Below are positions 41,224 through 48,687 of a DNA stretch of 48,687 nucleotides, piece after piece. The translations under genes were made by a program, and so were the position numbers. Numbering within the stretch: the first letter of the stretch is position 1; each line of letters opens with the position of its first letter. Below the pieces are notes generated by a model that was not told the origin of the DNA, did no database searches, and saw nothing but the letters and a program-made list of their open reading frames with translations. Origin of the DNA: Candidatus Saccharimonadota bacterium (GTDB lineage Bacteria > Patescibacteriota > Saccharimonadia > Saccharimonadales > UBA4665); assembly GCA_020428025.1 (NCBI GenBank), contig JAGQNO010000002.1:1-48687 (forward strand). The letters are read 5' to 3'.

Positions 41224-44200
41224 ATGGCAACAGCAGCTAAGAATAGCAAACAAAAACAAGCTCGCACCTATTTTACAAAAGACAACAGCGCCCTGGCGCT
41301 TCCTAGCCTGGTAAACCACCAGAACCGTTCGTTCCAGTGGTTCGTAGAAGAAGGTTTAGGAGAATTATTAGCAGAAATCAGCCCGATTGATGATTACACC
41401 GGCGGTAAGCTAACCCTAAACTTTAAGGGCTATCATTTTGAAGCTCCTAAGATGTCTGAGTCTGAAGCGCGCGTCAACAATGTCAGCTACGAGGCTCCCC
41501 TAAAGGCCGTTGTAGAGCTTACCAACAAAGTTACCGGAGAAGTCAAAGAGCAAGAAATCTACCTGGGTGACTACCCCTGGATGACTAGCCGCGGTACCTT
41601 TGTAATCAACGGCGCAGAGCGCGTTGTGGTTAGCCAGCTGATTCGTTCTGCTGGCGTGTTCTTTACCAGCGACCAGCACGGCGCAAACAACCTGTACGGC
41701 GCCAAGGTTATTCCTGGCCGCGGTGCATGGCTAGAGTTTGAGACTGCCGCTAACGGTGCTATGTACGTCAAGATTGACCGCAAGCGTAAAATTCCTGTTA
41801 CCACGCTGCTGCGCGCCCTAGGCGTTACGGAATCCCGCATGAAAGAAGCCTTTAAGCACGTAGACACTGGCGCAACCAGCTATCTAGAGGCCACTCTAGA
41901 AAAAGACCCAGCTAAGGGTCAGAACGATGCTTTAATTGAAGTGTATCGTCGTCTGCGCCCCGGCGATTTGGCCACCGTAGACAATGCCCGCTCTCTTATA
42001 GAGAATATGTTCTACAACTACAAGCGCTTTGACTTTAGCCGCGTTGGCCGCTACAAGATTAACAAGCGTCTAAATCTAGATATCCCAAATACAGCAGAAA
42101 ACCGCGTGCTGCACATTGAGGACCTAGAGGCAATTATTGCGGAGCTTATCCGCCTAAACAACACCCAAGACCCCGCAGATGACATCGACTCTCTAGCCAA
42201 CCGTCGCATCAAATTGGTGGGTGAGCTTGTGCAGCGCCAGTTCCGGATTGGCCTGTTGCGTATGGAGCGCAACACCAAAGACCGTATGTCCATGTGCGAC
42301 ATAGAAACCGTCCAGCCGGCGCAGCTTATTAACGCCCGCCCAGTGGTGGCCGCTGTACGTGAGTTCTTTGCTAGCTCCCAGCTATCCCAGTTTATGGACC
42401 AGATTAACCCCTTGTCAGAGCTAGCGCACAAGCGTCGTCTAAGCTCCATGGGTCCAGGTGGCCTCAGCCGCGAACGCGCAGGCTTTGAAGTGCGTGATGC
42501 GCATGCAACCCACTACGGCCGTATCTGCGCCGTAGAAACGCCGGAAGGCGCCAACATTGGTTTGGTGCTTAACCTGGCTAACTACGCCCGCGTTAACGAC
42601 TATGGTTTTATAGAAACTCCATACCGCAAGGTAATTAATGCTGCTATCGTTAAAGACTTGCCTGGCCACATTGCTGCAGAGGACTACCTAGATGAAAACG
42701 GCAAGGTTTTGGTCAAAAAAGGCACCAAACTGACTGCAGCCGATGCCGCCAAACTTTCCAAAGAAAAGCGCGCCACCTGGCCCGTTAAGGCTAAAGTTAC
42801 AGACGAAGTCGTCTACCTGGACGCGTTTGAAGAAGAACACGCCGTTATTGCCGGCGGCGGTAACGAAGTCGATGAAAATGGCTACTTTGTAGCTGAGCGC
42901 ATTAGCGCCCGCAATCGCCTAAACCCCGGCGAAGTTGATGCCAACGAGGCCACCTACATGGACGCCGCCCGCAACCAGATTATTGGTTCCAGTGCTGGCT
43001 TGATTCCATTTGTGGAGCACAACTATGTGTACCGTTCTTTGATGGGTTCTAACCAGCAGCGCCAGGCGGTACCACTGATTCAGCCGCAAGCTCCAATTGT
43101 GGGTACCGGCATAGAAGCCGTGGCCGCTGCTAACACTGGCCAGGTCACCCTGGCAGAGGGCGATGGAGAAGTCACCAAAGCTACCGCACAAGAAGTCGTG
43201 GTCAAGTACAAGGACGGCAGCGTTAAGTACGTGCCGCAGCACTTTGTGCGCTCTAACGAGGGCACCTCTATTAACCAGCGCGTGGTAGTTAACACCGGCG
43301 ATAAAGTCAAAGCTGGCGATGTCCTTATAGAGGGCATGTCCATTAGCGGCGGTGAGCTCGCCCTAGGTAAAGACCTAGTGGTGGCCTTTATGCCGTGGGC
43401 CGGTTACAACTTTGAAGATGCCATTATTATCAGTCGCAAGCTGGTGGAAAATGACACGCTTACCTCTGTCCACATTGTTGATTACATGATTGAAGTCCGT
43501 GAGACCAAGCTGGGTCCAGAAATCATCACCAGGGACATTCCAAATGTGTCAGAAGAATCTTTGCGCCACCTAGACGATGATGGTATTGTCCGCATCGGCG
43601 CAGAAGTACACCCTGGCGACATCCTGGTTGGTAAAATCACCCCTAAGGGTGAGCAAGAGCTGAGCTCAGAAGAGCGTTTGCTGCGCGCCATCTTTGGAGA
43701 AAAAGCCAAAGAAGTCCGCGACACGTCTCAGCGCATGAGCAACGGCAAGCACGGTAAAGTGGTTGGCGTTAAAATCTTTAGCCGCGAAAACGGTCACGAG
43801 CTAAAAGCTGGCGTAATCATGCAAATTCAGGTCTTTGTGGCACAGATGCGCAAGATTAGCGTTGGTGACAAACTCGGTGGTCGCCACGGTAACAAGGGTG
43901 TTATTGCCCGCATTCTGCCAGAAGAAGACATGCCGTTTATGGCCGATGGCACTCCGGTAGACATTGTTCTAAACCCGCTGGGTGTGCCAAGTCGTATGAA
44001 CGTTGGTCAGCTGTTTGAAACCCACCTGGGTATGGCTGCTCGCGCGCTGGGCATGACTGTTGCCAGCCCGTCGTTCAACGGCGTTCCTATGGACAAGATT
44101 AAGGAGCTGCTAAAAGAAGCTGGTCTGCCAGAAGATGGTAAGCAGCAATTGTACGATGGTCGCACCGGCGAAGCTTTCCGCGAGCGTACTACTGTTGGCT

Positions 44201-44769
44201 CCATGTACATGATTAAGCTCAACCACATGGTGGCAGACAAGATTCACGCCCGCTCCACTGGTCCATACACCATGGTGACGCAGCAGCCATTGGGTGGTAA
44301 AGCCCAAAATGGTGGTCAGCGTTTTGGAGAAATGGAAGTTTGGGCCCTAGAGGCGTACGGCGCCGCAAACACCTTGCAGGAAATGCTAACTCTGAAGTCA
44401 GACGATGTCTACGGCCGTTCCAAGGCCTACGAGTCTATCATTAAACGCACTGACATTGTTGGTCCAAAAGTCCCAGAAAGCTTTAATGTGCTTGTTAAAG
44501 AACTACAGGGCCTTGGCCTTAAGGTAGACCTGGTGGCAGAGCATGGCGTGGTAGACGCAGAAGACGTATTGGCTACCACCATCCATGAGGAAGCCACTCA
44601 CCCGGCCGCTGTAGAAGTGCCGGAACCATCGGTTTCAGACATTGATATGTCAGAAGAAACCATTGGCGATGATTTCTCGATTGTAGACGCAGACGATGAA
44701 TCCGTACTAATAGATAACGATGAAGTAGCCGTAAGCGCCGCAGACGCAGAAGAAGGGGAGGAGGCCTAA
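41224..44769 (+). CDS. rpoB: DNA-directed RNA polymerase beta subunit
   Basis: A 1181-residue catalytic-core subunit. The rifampicin region reads SQLSQFMDQINPLSELAHKR then RLSSMGPGGLSRERAGFEVR. Later conserved blocks include YCRI-like HYGRICAVETPEGANIGLVL, MPWAGYNFEDAIIISRKLV, GDKLGGRHGNKGVIARILPE, DMPFMADGTPVDIVLNPLGV and QPLGGKAQNGGQRFGEMEVW. The C-terminus has an acidic tail of ~45 residues. It is preceded by a long leader and followed after 1 base by rpoC. rplJ and rplL, commonly upstream of rpoB, are not here. Confidence 0.97.
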   Translation: MATAAKNSKQKQARTYFTKDNSALALPSLVNHQNRSFQWFVEEGLGELLAEISPIDDYTGGKLTLNFKGYHFEAPKMSESEARVNNVSYEAPLKAVVELTNKVTGEVKEQEIYLGDYPWMTSRGTFVINGAERVVVSQLIRSAGVFFTSDQHGANNLYGAKVIPGRGAWLEFETAANGAMYVKIDRKRKIPVTTLLRALGVTESRMKEAFKHVDTGATSYLEATLEKDPAKGQNDALIEVYRRLRPGDLATVDNARSLIENMFYNYKRFDFSRVGRYKINKRLNLDIPNTAENRVLHIEDLEAIIAELIRLNNTQDPADDIDSLANRRIKLVGELVQRQFRIGLLRMERNTKDRMSMCDIETVQPAQLINARPVVAAVREFFASSQLSQFMDQINPLSELAHKRRLSSMGPGGLSRERAGFEVRDAHATHYGRICAVETPEGANIGLVLNLANYARVNDYGFIETPYRKVINAAIVKDLPGHIAAEDYLDENGKVLVKKGTKLTAADAAKLSKEKRATWPVKAKVTDEVVYLDAFEEEHAVIAGGGNEVDENGYFVAERISARNRLNPGEVDANEATYMDAARNQIIGSSAGLIPFVEHNYVYRSLMGSNQQRQAVPLIQPQAPIVGTGIEAVAAANTGQVTLAEGDGEVTKATAQEVVVKYKDGSVKYVPQHFVRSNEGTSINQRVVVNTGDKVKAGDVLIEGMSISGGELALGKDLVVAFMPWAGYNFEDAIIISRKLVENDTLTSVHIVDYMIEVRETKLGPEIITRDIPNVSEESLRHLDDDGIVRIGAEVHPGDILVGKITPKGEQELSSEERLLRAIFGEKAKEVRDTSQRMSNGKHGKVVGVKIFSRENGHELKAGVIMQIQVFVAQMRKISVGDKLGGRHGNKGVIARILPEEDMPFMADGTPVDIVLNPLGVPSRMNVGQLFETHLGMAARALGMTVASPSFNGVPMDKIKELLKEAGLPEDGKQQLYDGRTGEAFRERTTVGSMYMIKLNHMVADKIHARSTGPYTMVTQQPLGGKAQNGGQRFGEMEVWALEAYGAANTLQEMLTLKSDDVYGRSKAYESIIKRTDIVGPKVPESFNVLVKELQGLGLKVDLVAEHGVVDAEDVLATTIHEEATHPAAVEVPEPSVSDIDMSEETIGDDFSIVDADDESVLIDNDEVAVSAADAEEGEEA

Positions 44770-44770
44770 T

Positions 44771-47700
44771 ATGCAGCCTAAGAAGACACAACACGGCACC
44801 AACATTGCTGACTTTGACGCGGTCCGTCTAGCTGTGGCCAGCCCCGGCGACATCCTGGACTGGAGCTACGGAGAAGTAACCAAGCCAGAAACCATTAACT
44901 ATCGTACTCAAAAGCCAGAGCGCGACGGCTTGTTCTGCGAGCGCATCTTTGGCCCCGTTAAAGATATCAACCCGCACGACGCCAAGTACAAGGGTGTCCG
45001 CAGCCGCGAAGCTGCCGTAGATAAAAACGGTGAGCTCGTTACCAAGAGTATTGTCCGTCGTGAGCGCATGGGCCACATTAGCCTAGCCGTTCCTGTAGCG
45101 CACATTTGGTTCCTGCGCGGCACGCCGTCCGCTATGGGCTTGCTGCTGGGCATGACTGTTAAGAGCCTAGAGCGCGTGGCCTACTTTGCTGCGTACATCA
45201 TCATTAAGGTCAACACAGAAAAACGTGACCAAATGCTGGCAGACAAAGAAGCAGAATTTAACGCCGCCAAAGAAGCCATTAAGCTCCGCTTTGAAAAAGA
45301 GGCAGAGGCAGAAGGCGCAAATGTTAAAGCTCTGGCAGAAATGCAGACCAAAGAAACGGAAGAGCTGACCCAGGATTACGAACTGCTCAAGGAGCAGCTG
45401 AACAGCTTGGTCAAGCTTGGCCTGTTGAATGAAACCGACTACCGCGCACTTCCAGACGAAGTCCGCGAGCTCATCACTGTTGGCATGGGCGGCGACGCAC
45501 TAAAAGATTTGCTAGACCAAATAAATCTAAAAGACCTAATTGCAGAGCTAACTGCAGAAGCAGAAGAAGCCAAAGGTCAGCGCCGCAAACGCCTTATGAA
45601 GCGTCTGCGCCTGCTAGAGTCCATGGACCGCGCTGGCATCAAGCCAGGTTCCATGTGTGTCAGCGTGCTGCCCGTGATTCCACCAGACCTACGCCCTATG
45701 GTGCAGCTTACTGGTGGTCGCTTTGCTACATCTGACTTAAACGATCTCTACCGCCGCGTCATTAACCGCAACAACCGTCTTAAGAAACTTATGGACCTAA
45801 ACGCGCCAGAAGTTATTCGCCGCAACGAGCAGCGCATGCTGCAAGAAGCTGTGGACGCCTTGATTGACAACAACAGCACCCGCTCTGGCCGCGCTGTGGC
45901 CGCCACTGGCCAGCGTCGCCGCCTGAAGTCCTTGAGCGACATGCTGAAGGGTAAGCAGGGTAGGTTCCGCCAGAACCTTTTGGGTAAGCGCGTTGACTAC
46001 TCTGGTCGTTCCGTGATTGTTGCTGGTCCAGAACTTAAGATTAACCAGTGCGGCCTGCCAAAGATGATGGCCCTAGAACTGTTTAAGCCATTTGTGATTG
46101 GTGAGCTGATTGCCAATGAGCATGCCCACAACATCCGCTCCGCCAGTCGCTTGATTGAACTTGGCGAAACCATTGTTTGGGACGCCTTGGACGAAGTCAT
46201 TAAGGGCAAATACGTGCTCCTAAACCGTGCGCCTTCCTTGCACCGTTTGTCTATTCAGGCTTTCCAGCCCGTCCTGATTGAAGGCCGCGCAATTCAGTTG
46301 CACCCCTTAGTCTGTAAGGGCTTTAACGCCGACTTTGACGGCGACCAGATGGCTGTCCACTTGCCGCTGTCTGATCAAGCTCAGGCAGAAGCCCGTGACA
46401 TTATGGCTGCTAACCGCAACCTGCTGAAGCCAGCTGATGGTTCGCCAATTTTGCACATCGAGCAGGATATCGTTCTGGGCTGTTACTACCTAACTTACGA
46501 TCGCCCTGGAATGTCTACCAAGCCGTTTATTTACGGCTCTGTTGCAGAAGTCATTTTGGCCCTGGATGCCCGCACTATTAGCTACCAAACGCCGGTGCGC
46601 GTACCTTTCCGCGGTGAAGTTATTGACACTACCGCTGGTCGTATCATCTTTAACGAGGTCTTCCCAGAAGACTTCCCGTACCACAATGATGTAATGACCA
46701 AGAAACGCCTGCAGGCCGTTATGGCAGAAGTCTACGCTAAGTACGGTCAAGAAAAGACTGCGGAAATCGCCGATGCCCTGAAGGACCTAGGCTTTAAGTA
46801 CGCTACACGCTCTGGCCTAAGTATGGGTATGAGCGACTTTGAGCATGTAGAAGGCATGGCCCCAGTCATGGAAGAGGCAGAGAAGCGCGCCGCTACCATT
46901 TCTGAGCAATACGACCAAGGTTTCATCACCAACGATGAGCGTGGCCGTCTAACCGTAGAGACCTGGCTAAAGGCAGAGCGCCAAATTCAAGAGCTACTGA
47001 CCCAACAAATGGTTGGCCGCGACACAGCAGCCGCTATTGCCATTAACTCTGGCGCCCGTGGTAACGTCAGCCAGATGAACACTGCCGTTGGTATGCTCGG
47101 CGTCCAGCAGGACGCCGGTGGCCGCGCCATTGAGCTGCCAATTAAGTCTGGCTACATCGCCGGTCTTGACCCCCTCGAGTACTTTACTGGTACCCGCGGC
47201 ACCCGCAAAGCGTTGATTGACATTGCCCTTAAGACGGCTGACGCTGGTTATCTAACCCGTCGTCTGGTAGATGTGTCTCAGGATGTGTTTACTATTGACG
47301 ATGAACTCAACGATCCTGGTTTTGCCATGCTACGTGCTGACGCCGAAGAAATCGGTGCCGAGTACGCCACCCGTCTAGCCGGTCGCTTTGCCGCCGAAGA
47401 CATAAAGGGCCACATTAAGCGCGGCGAGCTCATTACCCCTGAAATCGCAGAAGCTATTGCTGCCGATGAAAAACTAGATGGCGTTAAGATCATGAGTGCG
47501 CTCAGCTCTACCAACGTGCGCGGCGTGTCTCAGAAATCCTACGGTCTTGACCCTGCAACCGGTCAATTGGTCGCAGATCACCACCCAATTGGTGTCATTG
47601 CTGCTCAATCTATTGGTGAGCCTGGTACCCAGCTGTCATTGGACTCCAAGCACCGCTCCGGCGCTGCACTCGCCGATGACACTGCCCAGGGTCTGAGCCG

Positions 47701-48622
47701 TATTGAAGAGTTGTTTGAAGTCCGTAATCCTAAGGGTCAAGCCTACGTTGCCGACATTGGCGGCCTGGTCAACGCCTGGGAAGAGGGCGATCACTACATT
47801 GTCCAAATTACTGCGGACGATTCAGAAAACGTCATTCTAGAACTCAAGGGCCGCAAAGCTCAGTTGGCTTCTGGCTCCGATGTAGCCATTGGCGACGTCA
47901 TCGCCGCCCACGAGGACCAAAGTGAGCCAATCGTAGCTCCAATGGCTGGCAAGCTGGAACTTACAGACCAAACCGCGGTCATTACGCCAACCAAGCACAG
48001 CGTGGTCCGCTATGAAATCCCTGGCTTTAAGCAACTTACCGTCCAAGATGGTGACAAAGTCATTGCTGGCCAGCGCCTAACCAGCGGTTCCATAAACTTG
48101 CAAGACCTCATGCGCCTGCAAGGTGTAGAAGCTACCCAGCGCTACATCATGAACGAAATCTTAAAGATTTTCCTAGGCCAGGGCCAAAAGGTTGCAGACA
48201 AGCACCTAGAAATCATCGTCCGCCAAATGTTTAGCCGCGTCCAAATAGAAGATGCCGGCGACAGTGACTTTGTAACGGGCGATGTTGTCTCCAAGCTAGC
48301 CGTCGTGAGCGCCAATGAAGATTTGGTAGCCGCCGGCAAGCAGCCTGCGCAGTACAGCCAGCTGTTACTTGGCATTACCAAGGCCTCATTGTCCACGGAT
48401 TCGTTCCTAAGTGCCGCTTCCTTCCAGGACACCACCCGGGTCCTGATTGCTGCCGCCACCAGTGGCCGCGTAGACCACTTGTTTGGTCTTAAAGAAAACG
48501 TCATCTTGGGCCGCAAGATTCCTGTTGGCACCGGCTGGTCCGATGGCGAAGAAGAAATCGAGCTAGAAGCAGCAGAATTTGTCGAACCAGACGAACCCGT
48601 TTTGGTTGGTGAAGAAGCCTAA
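44771..48622 (+). CDS. rpoC: DNA-directed RNA polymerase beta' subunit lacking zinc ligands
   Basis: A 1283-residue catalytic subunit. The active-site motif NADFDGDQM is intact (519-527), as are [28 protein letters not shown] and [14 protein letters not shown]. Two things are unusual. In the N-terminal zinc region the four Cys (E. coli 70, 72, 85, 88) are Pro68, Asp70, Val83 and Asn86 in a gap-free alignment. In the second zinc region the Cys equivalents are Leu, Ser, Ser and Ser ([17 protein letters not shown]). The trigger loop reads [11 protein letters not shown] instead of QLTMRTFHxGG, keeping only the His. A charged coiled-coil insertion lies at ~150-215. GGAGG upstream overlaps the end of rpoB. 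Confidence 0.97.
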   Translation: MQPKKTQHGTNIADFDAVRLAVASPGDILDWSYGEVTKPETINYRTQKPERDGLFCERIFGPVKDINPHDAKYKGVRSREAAVDKNGELVTKSIVRRERMGHISLAVPVAHIWFLRGTPSAMGLLLGMTVKSLERVAYFAAYIIIKVNTEKRDQMLADKEAEFNAAKEAIKLRFEKEAEAEGANVKALAEMQTKETEELTQDYELLKEQLNSLVKLGLLNETDYRALPDEVRELITVGMGGDALKDLLDQINLKDLIAELTAEAEEAKGQRRKRLMKRLRLLESMDRAGIKPGSMCVSVLPVIPPDLRPMVQLTGGRFATSDLNDLYRRVINRNNRLKKLMDLNAPEVIRRNEQRMLQEAVDALIDNNSTRSGRAVAATGQRRRLKSLSDMLKGKQGRFRQNLLGKRVDYSGRSVIVAGPELKINQCGLPKMMALELFKPFVIGELIANEHAHNIRSASRLIELGETIVWDALDEVIKGKYVLLNRAPSLHRLSIQAFQPVLIEGRAIQLHPLVCKGFNADFDGDQMAVHLPLSDQAQAEARDIMAANRNLLKPADGSPILHIEQDIVLGCYYLTYDRPGMSTKPFIYGSVAEVILALDARTISYQTPVRVPFRGEVIDTTAGRIIFNEVFPEDFPYHNDVMTKKRLQAVMAEVYAKYGQEKTAEIADALKDLGFKYATRSGLSMGMSDFEHVEGMAPVMEEAEKRAATISEQYDQGFITNDERGRLTVETWLKAERQIQELLTQQMVGRDTAAAIAINSGARGNVSQMNTAVGMLGVQQDAGGRAIELPIKSGYIAGLDPLEYFTGTRGTRKALIDIALKTADAGYLTRRLVDVSQDVFTIDDELNDPGFAMLRADAEEIGAEYATRLAGRFAAEDIKGHIKRGELITPEIAEAIAADEKLDGVKIMSALSSTNVRGVSQKSYGLDPATGQLVADHHPIGVIAAQSIGEPGTQLSLDSKHRSGAALADDTAQGLSRIEELFEVRNPKGQAYVADIGGLVNAWEEGDHYIVQITADDSENVILELKGRKAQLASGSDVAIGDVIAAHEDQSEPIVAPMAGKLELTDQTAVITPTKHSVVRYEIPGFKQLTVQDGDKVIAGQRLTSGSINLQDLMRLQGVEATQRYIMNEILKIFLGQGQKVADKHLEIIVRQMFSRVQIEDAGDSDFVTGDVVSKLAVVSANEDLVAAGKQPAQYSQLLLGITKASLSTDSFLSAASFQDTTRVLIAAATSGRVDHLFGLKENVILGRKIPVGTGWSDGEEEIELEAAEFVEPDEPVLVGEEA

Positions 48623-48637
48623 GCCCCCAACGTATAA

Positions 48638-48673
48638 GTAGGCCATTGTCCAACAAGTTTGGGCATGGCCTAC
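48638..48673 (+). other. hairpin after rpoC
   Basis: GTAGGCCAT (48638-48646) and ATGGCCTAC (48665-48673) pair perfectly, with a further weak TCCAA/TTTGG pairing inside. No T-tract follows before the window ends, so it may be a 3'-end stabiliser or an atypical terminator. Confidence 0.5.
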
Positions 48674-48687
48674 AAGCTCACTAGAAT

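Noticed and set aside
1-48687. Reassigned TGA codon as in some CPR lineages (Gracilibacteria, SR1)
   Set aside because: TGA properly ends rnhB, the reductase gene, the phospholipase-like gene, rsmD and hisS, several as ATGA overlaps with the next start.
1-48687. CRISPR array, insertion sequence or prophage
   Set aside because: No regularly spaced repeats, transposase, capsid or integrase sequences were seen.

Overview
The window is a gene-dense bacterial chromosome segment. Most of it is moderately GC-rich; three stretches look more AT-rich or have different codon use (about 1-1,620, 14,100-17,860 and 34,040-36,720). The standard genetic code applies, because TGA closes many genes. The features that stand out are short intergenic gaps, -10 boxes a few bases before start codons, a PHP-type DnaE with an extended tail, a type IV pilus ATPase with no pilus genes beside it, a malic enzyme, and a zinc-less RNA polymerase beta' subunit. 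Together they suggest a Candidate Phyla Radiation bacterium, most likely Saccharibacteria (TM7). That assignment is inference; no rRNA gene is present to test it.

Layout. 1-1,610: two small membrane proteins and recF. 1,655-8,800: dnaE, a SpoU methyltransferase, a PilB/GspE ATPase and a malic enzyme broken by one frameshift. 8,850-9,900: a WhiB-like iron-sulfur regulator, then a structured leader with a candidate attenuator in front of two orphan small genes. 9,945-14,036: rplS, rnhB, yraN and a large M1 aminopeptidase. 14,131-17,855: a four-gene operon coding for a transmembrane ferric-reductase/NADPH-oxidase-like protein and three anchored or exported proteins. One of these carries Ig-like repeats and a cytochrome-b5-like domain. 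17,862-27,189: nusA behind a short promoter-terminator leader, a small orphan, clpC under a CIRCE operator, a membrane-anchored HExxH protein, a HAD phosphatase, maf, radA and tyrS. 27,271-33,733: a class A penicillin-binding protein, recG, a phospholipase-C-like protein and rsmD. 33,730-36,573: tRNA-Leu(UAG), a scrambled partial copy of its 3' half, and an AT-richer two-gene island holding an EndoU-family nuclease (probable toxin) and a two-membrane-segment protein. 36,680-48,673: hisS, a small membrane protein, tig, clpP under a second CIRCE operator, an orphan gene, and rpoB-rpoC.

Regulation. Many genes have a -10 hexamer ending 6-9 bases before the ATG, several with a -35 at exactly 17 bases, so the predicted transcript starts at or next to the start codon (leaderless mRNA). 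Others (nusA, the small genes at 9,485, the PBP, rpoB, rpoC and the EndoU island) have real leaders with Shine-Dalgarno sites. The clpC and clpP promoters share one architecture: a CIRCE dyad with the -35 inside its spacer, implying an HrcA heat-shock regulon.

Best candidates for undescribed biology: (1) the reductase plus cytochrome-b5/Ig operon, a possible transmembrane electron-export system; (2) the WhiB-like gene with the neighbouring attenuator and orphan small genes; (3) the EndoU island at tRNA-Leu; (4) an RNA polymerase beta' subunit with all eight zinc ligands replaced and an altered trigger loop.
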